DNA from: Leptolyngbya sp. Heron Island J
Lineage (GTDB): Bacteria; Cyanobacteriota; Cyanobacteriia; Phormidesmidales; Phormidesmidaceae
Assembly: GCF_000482245.1 (NCBI RefSeq)
Contig: NZ_AWNH01000043.1
Location: forward strand, 115,768 to 179,767
DNA length: 64,000 bases
Reading direction: 5' to 3'
Shown here piece by piece: positions 16,729-25,527 of the stretch. Made by a program: the position numbers and the translations under genes. Within the stretch, counting starts at the first letter, position 1; each line of letters starts with the position of its first letter. Under the pieces are notes generated by a model. The model ran no database searches and was not told where the DNA came from. It saw only the letters and a list, made by a program, of their open reading frames with translations.

Positions 16729-19692
16729 TCAGGAGCCACCAGATTGTTTGCCATTGATTAAAGGTCTACCCCCAATATCTCGAAAGCCACCTAGGCCAAA
16801 TCGCCCTGTTTTTAGCCATTCTGCTTTGATCAACGACCACCAATCCGATGTCAGGCCATTTAGCACATAATCATAGGGTAACCAACCATAGCCCCCAATC
16901 CCCCATTCTGGCCCCCAGGAATTGCGAATCAAGATCGCCCCTTGGGAATACCCACTGCCTCCGGATCGAGGGACTCGCTTATCGTTATGATAACCAACGG
17001 CAACAACAGCATGACCACCAACGGCTTTGGCCAAGGGATTAACGCTTTGGCTATCCTGATTCGGATAGGGAATAAAACCTCGCCGAGCATTAAAGTCTTC
17101 ATAGATTGACTCATAAAGGGTAAAACCGAACATACAAGGAAACCCGGCTGCCAGAACAATCTTAATGCGAGTTAATAAATCATCCCTGGGTACGTCAGGA
17201 TGATCGATGCGGAAATAGCTTAGCGTCTGATAATTTTGGGCAATTGAATAGGAAAACGTGGGAGGATCGGTGTCAAAGTTTGCATCATCCACAGTCCAGA
17301 AACGAGCAGGAGGAATGCCGACAGACACCATGGTCCGCATGGTGTCTCTGGGGGATGCGCCGACATTCCCTGAACAATTAGATAGACTACGCGTTACTTT
17401 ATATAGAAAGGGAATTGAAAGCGCCTCCAACTCATTGGCATACTGCCTGGCAAAATATTCAACCAGGGCAACACCGGCGTGGGCTGTGCAGGCGTTGAGA
17501 GCACCTTGATCAGATACGGGAGAACACCAGTAGGTTAAGTCAACGGCATGGGGGAGATTCGCAAAATAACCGTGTTGTTTATTCTGAGGTGAAGTATTGT
17601 GCGTATTAGATTCTTGTTGACTGGTTTTTACCTTGTTTTTTTCTTTGTAAAAATTACGAGTAAGATTAGTGCCAACTGGAATCTGATAGGTTGCAGTCGA
17701 CTGAAAAATAGATAGTGGTTCCTCATAGCTATTTTTATAAGCCTGTCTTTTATGAATATTGTTTGTCTGATCTTCTGTACTAGTTGAGTGATCATCTTCA
17801 CAAACAGTTGGACGATTAACTTCACCAATTAATTCAATAATGGTTGGCTTAGGCTCAAACAAGTTAAACAGTTTTTGTTCGACAAGGTGTTTTTCCATCG
17901 CATAGAGAAAGAGATCAACCTTGTCATTTAGGCTTTCTCCTTTTAACTGAGCGAGCGCTTCTAAAGCATGATCTTCTTTTCCTGCTTCCCTTAAAATCTC
18001 GATATCTAGGAGGATATCTTGCTGAATATCATCCTGAGTCTTTCCAATAATTTTAAGGCCTAAATTGATAATAACTTCTTCTACCAGCCCTTTAGTATTA
18101 GCATGGCTTTGATTCCCCCGTAAAAGCAAGCTTAACTCTTGTTCCAGTGACTGATCTGGATTATTTTCTTGAGCTAAATACCCATTGGTCGGATCTGACT
18201 GAAACTCTTGCTTAAATCGGTTTATAAATTGATAAATTGCCCAGTATGAGATTTGCTGTAACCATCTAAGATTTTCAACTTCTTTAAGCAATTCCAGCCT
18301 GAAGTTGTCCGGCAGTTTTTCCGTCGATCCTAAAATTTGCAGATCAACAGTGGTCATTAGGTCCTCAAGTCCTGCCAGATTCAGAGTATCTTGCAAATTA
18401 TTTTGTGAGAACTGACTGGCGTTGATTTTATTTTTTAATTGATCGAGAAGAGCTTCCAGATCTTTGGTACTGGGAATCCTGCTTTTAGCATTGTGACTCT
18501 GAGAACTTAATTTAAGCTGATCGATCTGCTCTTGGATACCATCTATTAAAGCTTCTATTTTCTTCTCAAGATCAAAGCTTTGCTGGTCCTTTTTAACTTG
18601 AAACTGGACATGGTTAACAATGTTCTCTAGCCTTTCACAGTCCAGATTAATAATAAAGCTAAATTGTGATGCCGCCATTTTTATAGCATAGTTTAAATCT
18701 TTATAGGCCCCAATTGCGCCTAGAAATTGTAATACGACAAGAATTAAAGGCTCTATCAGCAAGTAATATTTTCTTGCAATAAAATCGACTAACTGGTCAA
18801 AGCGATAATCAATATATTTTTGGCATTGCGCTTTATGATATGGATCGTTAAGTAACTCATCTCTTAATGGTTCACTTCTAATGGCAACACCCATCATGTT
18901 GCTGATAAAATCTGCTTTATATTGTCTTTTCAAACTAGCCAACGTCTCCAGTGGAACTAAGCTAGCCAAAACGAGAGATAATACCTCTGAAGGAAGTGGA
19001 GATGGAAAGGGTACAGGTGACATTATGCGATAGTTTTTTAGATCTTTGACACCATTGTTTAGCCAGTGGGTTAAGGCTTTAAAGGTGTCAATTCCTATAA
19101 CTCCGTCTACTTCGACCTTTTGCTCATTTTCCTGGTTCTGGCTAACAAAAATCTGAAAAAGCTTAACAATTTTAGTAAGATATTCGTCGTAGTATTTGCT
19201 GCTCATCCATTGCAGTAAATTCTTGTGACCAGACTCATGGATATCACCTTCAATATCTTTATTGAGTTCTTTGTTCAGCTCATCCCAACTAGTTCCCATC
19301 GATTCTTGAATTGAATTTTTAAGGTTATGAACTTCTGTTGTGCGTCCTTGTCTGATGTGCTCTAAGAAACGGTAGAGATAGGGTTTGACATCCTTGACTT
19401 TCGGATCAGAAACTTGAGGTTTGAGTACATCAAAATAACGAACAGAGAATATAGAGTATTTTTCTGATTCAAACTCCAGGTAATTGATCAGATGATCTAT
19501 TTTATCTGTGCCAGCACTTGACTTAAGTTCTTTCAAAATCTCAGTCACAACTGCTAGATTTTGTTGCTCTTTGGTGGGTTCCAAAGTATCCAAAAAACCA
19601 TCATCTAATCTATAGTCTCTCAGGTCTGGATTGTCGGCTATCCAACCTAACCCTTTTTCTCTAAAATTGTTGTTTCCGCGTGGGGTAAGCAT
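16729..19692 (-). CDS. Large protein with C-terminal papain-like (C1) peptidase domain
   Basis: A 987-residue protein, third gene of a probable STAND operon. The C-terminal about 270 residues are a C1 peptidase: SDQGALNACTAHA keeps the oxyanion Gln (729) and nucleophile Cys735 with the papain Q+6=C spacing, GGHAVVAVGYH gives His894 and IRNSWGPEWG gives Asn924. The start resembles other cyanobacterial C1 proteins (GLGWIADNPDLRDY). Residues 193-212 resemble a peptidoglycan-binding-1 repeat (VEVDGVIGIDTFKALTHWL). Residues 260-650 are helical, Gln/Lys-rich, with two hydrophobic stretches near 260-340. No signal peptide is evident. AAGAGGG lies just upstream of the ATG. The gap to the STAND gene is 39 bases, so this peptidase may be the effector that the STAND protein switches on; that role is inference. 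Confidence 0.85.
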   Translation of the reverse strand: MLTPRGNNNFREKGLGWIADNPDLRDYRLDDGFLDTLEPTKEQQNLAVVTEILKELKSSAGTDKIDHLINYLEFESEKYSIFSVRYFDVLKPQVSDPKVKDVKPYLYRFLEHIRQGRTTEVHNLKNSIQESMGTSWDELNKELNKDIEGDIHESGHKNLLQWMSSKYYDEYLTKIVKLFQIFVSQNQENEQKVEVDGVIGIDTFKALTHWLNNGVKDLKNYRIMSPVPFPSPLPSEVLSLVLASLVPLETLASLKRQYKADFISNMMGVAIRSEPLRDELLNDPYHKAQCQKYIDYRFDQLVDFIARKYYLLIEPLILVVLQFLGAIGAYKDLNYAIKMAASQFSFIINLDCERLENIVNHVQFQVKKDQQSFDLEKKIEALIDGIQEQIDQLKLSSQSHNAKSRIPSTKDLEALLDQLKNKINASQFSQNNLQDTLNLAGLEDLMTTVDLQILGSTEKLPDNFRLELLKEVENLRWLQQISYWAIYQFINRFKQEFQSDPTNGYLAQENNPDQSLEQELSLLLRGNQSHANTKGLVEEVIINLGLKIIGKTQDDIQQDILLDIEILREAGKEDHALEALAQLKGESLNDKVDLFLYAMEKHLVEQKLFNLFEPKPTIIELIGEVNRPTVCEDDHSTSTEDQTNNIHKRQAYKNSYEEPLSIFQSTATYQIPVGTNLTRNFYKEKNKVKTSQQESNTHNTSPQNKQHGYFANLPHAVDLTYWCSPVSDQGALNACTAHAGVALVEYFARQYANELEALSIPFLYKVTRSLSNCSGNVGASPRDTMRTMVSVGIPPARFWTVDDANFDTDPPTFSYSIAQNYQTLSYFRIDHPDVPRDDLLTRIKIVLAAGFPCMFGFTLYESIYEDFNARRGFIPYPNQDSQSVNPLAKAVGGHAVVAVGYHNDKRVPRSGGSGYSQGAILIRNSWGPEWGIGGYGWLPYDYVLNGLTSDWWSLIKAEWLKTGRFGLGGFRDIGGRPLINGKQSGGS

Positions 19693-19731
19693 AATAATTC
19701 CCTCTTAGATATGGGTGTTTACAGTATTCCA

Positions 19732-22700
19732 TTAGGGCAATGATGTCGGACAAAGTTGTTGAACTTTATGATTCAGATTATGTTGGCTATGGGTTAACCA
19801 ATCACATCCCTGCTGCAGAAATGCCTGAAGCGAAAGATCTTCTACATTCCATAGGATAACGGTGTCATCAGCACTGCCCGTCGCCAGCCAGCGACGGTCG
19901 GAACTAAAGCTAACCGTGTTTACGGCTTCTTGATGACCCATAAGTTGTAAGAGGTGCTTGCCTTTCATGGTCCAGATAATGGCAGTTGCATCGTCACTGC
20001 CAGAGGCAATCAATTGATTATCTGCGCTGATATCCAACCCCCAAATACCAGCACCATGCCCCCTGAGTTTCTGTTCCTGCTGTAATTCATCCTTTAGATC
20101 CCAGAGTTTAACAGTCGCATCTTCGCCAGCAGTGACAAGGGTTTGCCCATCTGGGCTGAATAGAGCCTGATACACGGATTGTTCATGGGCAATGAGCTGT
20201 AACTGCTGAGTTTCTAGCTGCCAAATGTTGACAGTAGTATTATCATTGGCAGTAGCTAACAAATTAATATCTTGATGCCAGCTTAGAGCATAGATTCCAG
20301 TCAAATTTTGATCATCGTTCTGGAGCGTGTCCTGCAAAGTTCCATCTGCGACCCGCCAAAATCGAACAGCTGCATCGTAGCCTGAAGAGATAAGAGTTTG
20401 AGAATCATCACTAAACTGGACATCGGATACCGCCTTATCTCCATGAGCTGGAATAATCAGTGGTTCCATTTGATTGTTGTTATCTATATCAAGAGACCAG
20501 AGTTTTACGGTACCGTCCTCAAGTGCTCCTGCTAAATATTGACTGTTGGGACTAATCGCAACATTGTAGACATCGTTACCAGCCTGTAGCACCTGGGGAG
20601 ATGTATCGTAGGGAGTCATGGCATCCCACACCAGGACTCTGTCGTCGGTACTGGCTGTTGCCAGCAGTGTATTGTCTGAGCTGAAGTTGACACTGAAAAT
20701 GGTGCTGGAATGACCGCTCAGGATACGTTGCGCAGGAGAGTTGAGATTCCAGAGTTTTACCGTATTATCGTTACTAGCCGTGGCTAGCATTGTGCCTGTA
20801 GCATTAAAGTCGAGTCCATTGATGCGACCGTCATGGCCTTCTAAGGCATATACCTCTTTGCCAAAACGGTTCCAGATTTTTGCAGTGCCATCGACGCTGG
20901 CAGTGGCAATCAAGGTGCCGTTGGGACTGAACTGCACAGCGGTTACTCCGGCAGTATGACCGCTGAGAGTAATCGCGGGTTCTAGGATGATCGCCCCGTC
21001 AGGATCAAACGGGTGAATTTGGACGGTGCCATCATCCATTGCGATCGCTAACCAATCTCCCTCAGTCAGCCACTGTCCACCTTGACTAAAATCCAGAGAC
21101 AAAACGGCACTGGGAAGATTCTCGATAGTTTGGAGTCGATTGCCGTCACTATCCCAAAGAATAACTGTTTGATCAATTCCTCCGGTGACTAAAAATCTGC
21201 CATCAGGACTATAGGCAACGGCATCAACCGCAGCCTGATGTTCATCCAATGAGTTGAGCTGTTGACCATTAAAATCCCAAATTTTGACACTACCATCATC
21301 ACCAACAGTGGCAAGGCGCGGCTCGGTTGGATGAAAGCTCACTTCTCGCACAGCCTGCTGATGCCCATTGCCCAGGGGCTGCAGTGAATCATCCTGTCGG
21401 GACCACAGCGTTACCTTGCCATCATAATCTGCTATGGCTAGTCTGGAACCATCAGGGCTAAACCGCACAAAGGAGAAGTGCTGTTCTTGCTTCATCAGGG
21501 TTTGCAGCTCTTCCCCCTGGAGGGTCCACAGCCGCACCGTACCGTCTCTGCCTGCAGTGGCAATTCTTTGGTCTATTGTTGACTCGTCAGGGCTAACCGC
21601 GACGCTTTCTACAGTATAACTGTGGCCAGATAATACACCCTGCTCTTTAACCCAATAAACCGCCTGGGAAACAACCTGAAGCGTTTTCGCTTGAAGGTCG
21701 CTGTCATTTCTAAACCAGAAGGATTTTTGCAGACGATCTCCTGCCTCCAGTGCCGTAACCAAAGTATTGGAAGAGTGGCGGTTGTCACTAAAACTAGCAT
21801 CGGCAGCCGTGATCAGTGCTTCAATTTCCCGAAGTTGTGCCCTCCACCCTAAAGTGACAGCTATTGCTAGAAGAACTAGGACACCGCTAGCAAGGACTGA
21901 GCTGATTCCTGTAATTCGATAAAGACGCAGTTCTTGCTGACGGCGTTTTTCCTGTTCGTGGTGTTGGCGATCGCGCTCCGTCAATGCGGCATCGACAAAT
22001 TCATCTTCGGCAGCTTCCAAGCCCCCAAACAGCATCTCAAACCGCCCCTCTTGCCGGAGTTCCTCGACCCGCTCCAACTTAGCCCCCCGCCAAAGTTCAT
22101 CTGTAGCCTGGGCGGGGCTTTTCTGGGCTAGCTCATGCCATTGCCTCGCTTCATCAGAAAGGCGATGTCTAAGGTTGATAATTTCCTGGTTTTCCTCCAA
22201 CCAGTTTTGTAATAATGGCCAGGAGCGGATCAGGGTTTCATGGGCCAGCTCAACAGTGGCGCGACGGGACAAAGCCCCATCCGCCAAAACATCTGGAACA
22301 GCTGTCTGCCCTTGGATATCACGCTCTTGTGGCTGCCAGTTACTCACCAGCAGATTGGCATCAATCAGGTAGCGCAGTACTCGCCGAGTTTCTGCATCGG
22401 TGAACTGAGAGATATAAGCTCGCCGACTGACGGCTTTACTAGATCCCTCTGGATGATCGCGATTGACAGACGTGTCCACCAGGCTTAGAAAAATCTGGCG
22501 GGCATGGGTTTGGTCGGCTGGAGGTAGCTGATTGTAAATCTCATTGACATGCTGACGCAGTGCCCCTTGCACGCCTTCAATCGTCCAATAGGCGTCACAG
22601 CAGATTAGCCGATTGTCCAGGTTAGCCCGTTTCCAGAGCAAATCTAGCATGTACTGCAGCAGAGGAAGTTCTCCCGGTTGATCTTGCAAATCGTTGAGAA

Positions 22701-23574
22701 TTTCCTTTAATAGGCCGTCCTGATAGGCGACACCGTTTAGATTAGCAGGGTTTGCGATCGCTCGTTTCAAGTCCTCACGGGTCATGTTGGTGATAAAGCG
22801 CATATAGCGCTCAGTCAACTGTCCCAAATCTCGATAGGGAGCAAACTGATCGAGAAAATCAGCCCGCATGGCCAGGATCAAATAGAGCGATCGGCCATTA
22901 CCGCCTGTAGTATGTTGCTCCTGGATCATCAGACGCTGCAGGTTGACCAGGCTAGCAACAAACGCTTCTCGTTTTTGAGGCTGAGTAATACTAAACAGTT
23001 CCTCGAACTGATCCACAAAGATGACCCAGGGGGTGTCTGGTGATTGTAGTTGCAAAACAACTTGGGTCAGGGTATTGGCATCAACCTGACGGGCTAATCT
23101 CGCATCAGCCTGTTTGAAATGGCCTAACAAACTAGCATAGAACGCATCAAAGGGATCTTCGTCAGGAGTAAACGTCAGATCGATTAAATTCGTTCCCCGT
23201 TCTTCTTCTAGTTTTGGAATAATTCCAGCCCGCACCAGCGATGATTTACCACTGCCGGAGGCTCCCAGCAAAATTAAACAACGATGGGCAGCTAGGTATC
23301 TGAGCAGGTCAGCAACCAGGGATTCTCGACCAAAAAATCGTTGATGATCGGTAGCCTCAAACTTTTTCAACCCCTTGTAAGGGGAAGTGGTAATCAGGGG
23401 ACGGGATTGTACTGCCTCCACGGAGGTTTGCTGGATAATTTGAGTTTCAATGTGGGTCTGGGAAAAGTCCACCTGATGTCCCGTTCCTTCCACACGGAAA
23501 TCATGGCCAATTTGTACATGCTGGGATTGGCTACTCTCTGAACCTGACGGACGCGGGGGAGGATCTTCAGTCAT
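19732..23574 (-). CDS. nSTAND1-type NTPase with WD40 sensor repeats
   Basis: A 1280-residue signal-transduction ATPase. Order: a short N-terminal region with a glycine-rich motif at 20-40 (VQIGHDFRVEGTG...DFSQT) that is repeated in the neighbouring small protein; the linker SPYKGLKKFEATDHQRFFGR (64-83) typical of nSTAND1; Walker A GASGSGKSS (104-112); Walker B VIFVDQFEELFS (184-195); helical winged region to about 530; one transmembrane helix at 555-577; then about 14 WD40 repeats to the end (for example SPDGRFLVTGGIDQTVILWD). WD40 arrays in STAND proteins act as sensors that release NTP-driven oligomerisation. Its ATG overlaps the upstream stop (ATGA), so it is co-translated with the small protein. 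Role in conflict or cell-death signalling is inferred from family. Confidence 0.9.
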   Translation of the reverse strand: MTEDPPPRPSGSESSQSQHVQIGHDFRVEGTGHQVDFSQTHIETQIIQQTSVEAVQSRPLITTSPYKGLKKFEATDHQRFFGRESLVADLLRYLAAHRCLILLGASGSGKSSLVRAGIIPKLEEERGTNLIDLTFTPDEDPFDAFYASLLGHFKQADARLARQVDANTLTQVVLQLQSPDTPWVIFVDQFEELFSITQPQKREAFVASLVNLQRLMIQEQHTTGGNGRSLYLILAMRADFLDQFAPYRDLGQLTERYMRFITNMTREDLKRAIANPANLNGVAYQDGLLKEILNDLQDQPGELPLLQYMLDLLWKRANLDNRLICCDAYWTIEGVQGALRQHVNEIYNQLPPADQTHARQIFLSLVDTSVNRDHPEGSSKAVSRRAYISQFTDAETRRVLRYLIDANLLVSNWQPQERDIQGQTAVPDVLADGALSRRATVELAHETLIRSWPLLQNWLEENQEIINLRHRLSDEARQWHELAQKSPAQATDELWRGAKLERVEELRQEGRFEMLFGGLEAAEDEFVDAALTERDRQHHEQEKRRQQELRLYRITGISSVLASGVLVLLAIAVTLGWRAQLREIEALITAADASFSDNRHSSNTLVTALEAGDRLQKSFWFRNDSDLQAKTLQVVSQAVYWVKEQGVLSGHSYTVESVAVSPDESTIDQRIATAGRDGTVRLWTLQGEELQTLMKQEQHFSFVRFSPDGSRLAIADYDGKVTLWSRQDDSLQPLGNGHQQAVREVSFHPTEPRLATVGDDGSVKIWDFNGQQLNSLDEHQAAVDAVAYSPDGRFLVTGGIDQTVILWDSDGNRLQTIENLPSAVLSLDFSQGGQWLTEGDWLAIAMDDGTVQIHPFDPDGAIILEPAITLSGHTAGVTAVQFSPNGTLIATASVDGTAKIWNRFGKEVYALEGHDGRINGLDFNATGTMLATASNDNTVKLWNLNSPAQRILSGHSSTIFSVNFSSDNTLLATASTDDRVLVWDAMTPYDTSPQVLQAGNDVYNVAISPNSQYLAGALEDGTVKLWSLDIDNNNQMEPLIIPAHGDKAVSDVQFSDDSQTLISSGYDAAVRFWRVADGTLQDTLQNDDQNLTGIYALSWHQDINLLATANDNTTVNIWQLETQQLQLIAHEQSVYQALFSPDGQTLVTAGEDATVKLWDLKDELQQEQKLRGHGAGIWGLDISADNQLIASGSDDATAIIWTMKGKHLLQLMGHQEAVNTVSFSSDRRWLATGSADDTVILWNVEDLSLQAFLQQGCDWLTHSQHNLNHKVQQLCPTSLP

Positions 23575-24140
23575 AGGACAAACCAGGCTTTTGCTATTAG
23601 GGATGACACATTCATGACGGGTTCAGCTAAGGTCTGCACACCGTCCAGTCCTTTCTTCAATGTGGCGATTGCTTGGTCAACGAGTCCCTTATCAGGTTCT
23701 GATTGGTTTAGTTCTCGGGTTAGGGCCTCTAGGGGAACAGCAGCAGTTTGCTTTTCTACCGGATTCAATTCTGCACTGGACGCAATTGCCTGCTTGAGGT
23801 CGGCGATTGCGGTAGAAATAGCCTGTAAATTCTGAGCTGTGGCCACTGAATCGCGTAAGGGATTCCCACCTGTTGCTCCAGCAGTCAGAGTTTGACTAAA
23901 ATCAGCGGTCACCCCGTCTCCCTGGATCTGAAAATCTCGACCTACAGAAAAGGACTGGGTCTGGACAGCAGACTGTCCTAGCCCAGACTCAGAGGCAGCT
24001 AATAGATCAGGGAGTTTAGATTTCAGCTCTTCTTTCTCCTCTGCTGACAATGCTTCAATACTGGCAAGAATCTGCTCAACGGTTAACTTAAACATAGTTT
24101 TGCAAACGGTTGACAGGGTAGGATTTTGCAGGGAGACCAT
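23571..24140 (-). CDS. Small helical protein sharing a motif with the STAND NTPase
   Basis: A protein of 189 residues, or 174 if it starts at the better-looking Met at 24095 (MFKLTVEQILASIEALSAEE). First part: one or two amphipathic helices (about 16-48). Middle, residues 64-84: FSVGRDFQIQGDG...DFSQT, which aligns without gaps to residues 20-40 of the STAND protein (10 of 21 identical). Last part: a helical region with KQTAAVPLEALTRELNQSEP and a C-terminal hydrophobic stretch EPVMNVSSLIAKAWFVL that could touch membrane. Its stop overlaps the STAND start by 4 bases. I do not know the family; the context and shared motif suggest an adaptor or effector that co-assembles with the STAND protein. 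Confidence 0.75.
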   Translation of the reverse strand: MVSLQNPTLSTVCKTMFKLTVEQILASIEALSAEEKEELKSKLPDLLAASESGLGQSAVQTQSFSVGRDFQIQGDGVTADFSQTLTAGATGGNPLRDSVATAQNLQAISTAIADLKQAIASSAELNPVEKQTAAVPLEALTRELNQSEPDKGLVDQAIATLKKGLDGVQTLAEPVMNVSSLIAKAWFVL

Positions 24141-24855
24141 TAAAGCAAACTAGCATCCCCCCACTTGAGGTAGGTGAGCATTTATTATCCAACCGATGGC
24201 TAGTTTTCCTAGAGAATGAAGGAATAAGGGCTTTATGCTCCCTACAACAATTGAAGCGTACCTAACATTCATAGAGCATAAAATCAAATGATTTTGTTGC
24301 CTTTTTTAACCCAATGACACTCAATAGAACTCCGGCACTAAATTATGAAATATCCTGGCAACGTTCAGATAGTACCCCTGAGGGTACTTTTCTGCCTACC
24401 CCACCTGCACCTGGCCTGGCATACAAGCTGGTGTAATCTAACTAAAGCTTTTACCGAGGATAATAATTCTCTTATCATCGCCGCTGTAGCATCAGACTTA
24501 GAGAACTGTTTCACGGTTAGCATTCTTCCAATTACACAGATCTAAGCCCCGCGTGCTTAAATAATTCCCCCGTTACCCCATCACTCATCCACCCATCCAC
24601 CCATCCACAGCCTCAACCTGGGACTCTATTTTTGTGCAAACCCCCAACCACGCCAAGATTGATAGCATCCAGAGTCTCAGAGCGATTGAAAGTTGTTAGC
24701 CATGGTAGACACAGAACGATCAGCAGCTTTTAGCCATACAACAAGATAGCATCCTCTGGCATAGCTGCTCCCAAGCAAGAGAGTCTCCCTTTAAATCCCT
24801 TTCACCGGAGTCATTTAAAGAGCGAGCTGCTAGAGACAAATAAGTAGGTTGACTG

Positions 24856-25072
24856 AGATCTTGCACCTGGCAAGGAAGCATTAACCCGCCTTGGACTCAA
24901 AGTCGAAAGGCTAACTGGCTCAAAACCGCTCAAGCGGTTAAAGAATCCCTAAAAGCTCTAAATATAGAGCTGCCCAGTCAATCTTGTCCCTTTAGTGGAC
25001 AGCCCTCAATTAGCGTTGGGTTCAAAACCCAACGTGGGTTTGAGCTTCACGACCGACCTTAGTGCAAGATCT
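24856..25072. mobile_element. Possible MITE with 11-bp terminal inverted repeats
   Basis: AGATCTTGCAC at 24856-24866 and its exact complement GTGCAAGATCT at 25062-25072 bound 217 bases. Homology continues imperfectly outside (GACTG versus GAGT). The interior has several small hairpins and no transposase frame, as in a miniature inverted-repeat element or a heavily deleted insertion sequence. No target duplication could be fixed by eye. Confidence 0.4.
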
Positions 25073-25315
25073 GAGTTGCCCCAATTAGCTATCAGATATC
25101 GAGCCCCCCTTTTATGGAAGTATTGGCGTTCTCCCAATTAGGCATTCTGGGGTTTAGGGGCAAAATCTACGAAGTTAAACAGCTTGTTCGTTAGTTCGTA
25201 TCTTATAGAAGATTGAGTTCACCCACTTAATAAGATATAGACGTACAGATAGCAAATAATCATGAGTATGTTTAAAGCGCCGTTGCTGATACGGCCAAGA
25301 ACTTCGACTAAAGTC

Positions 25316-25457
25316 GAACATGTCTTTGGCTAGATACTCAATGAGATGAGCAGGAAAGTTGAGAATCTGTTGCCATTCTAAAGATAGAACATGTCTTTAG
25401 TCGAATAATCAATGAGATTGTCGGAAAAGTCGGGGATCCGTTGCCATTCCATTCAAC
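25316..25457. repeat. Imperfect 71-bp tandem repeat
   Basis: Two copies begin at 25316 and 25387. Shared blocks include GAACATGTCTTT, AATGAGAT, GGAAAAGT-like and CTGTTGCCATTC/CCGTTGCCATTC. They lie 70-210 bases upstream of the sulfotransferase start, so they may hold promoter or regulator sites, but nothing else is visible. Confidence 0.5.
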
Positions 25458-25527
25458 TGTTATATAATTTTTGACAATGGTGCATCGACACGTTTAAGCC
25501 CCAAAAAAGTCTTGCGGTAAATCTTAA

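Larger units (their letters stand above)
24141..25527. other. Repeat-rich 1.4-kb intergenic region without convincing genes
   Basis: No reading frame here looks protein-coding; a 66-codon frame at 24345-24545 has no family or ribosome-site support. The region contains a short CCATCCAC tandem run (about 24583-24609), a possible MITE (24856-25072), several self-complementary sequences inside it (ACCGCT/AGCGGT, GCTCTAAATATAGAGC, and a hairpin of CGTTGGGTT with AACCCAACG near 25013-25034), the palindrome TTCGACTAAAGTCGAA (25303-25318) and a 71-bp imperfect tandem repeat after it. It marks a recombination-prone edge of the STAND operon. Confidence 0.55.

Noticed and set aside
24345..24545. 66-codon frame in the large gap
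   Set aside because: No ribosome site, no recognisable motif, and an unnatural Cys/Trp-rich composition.
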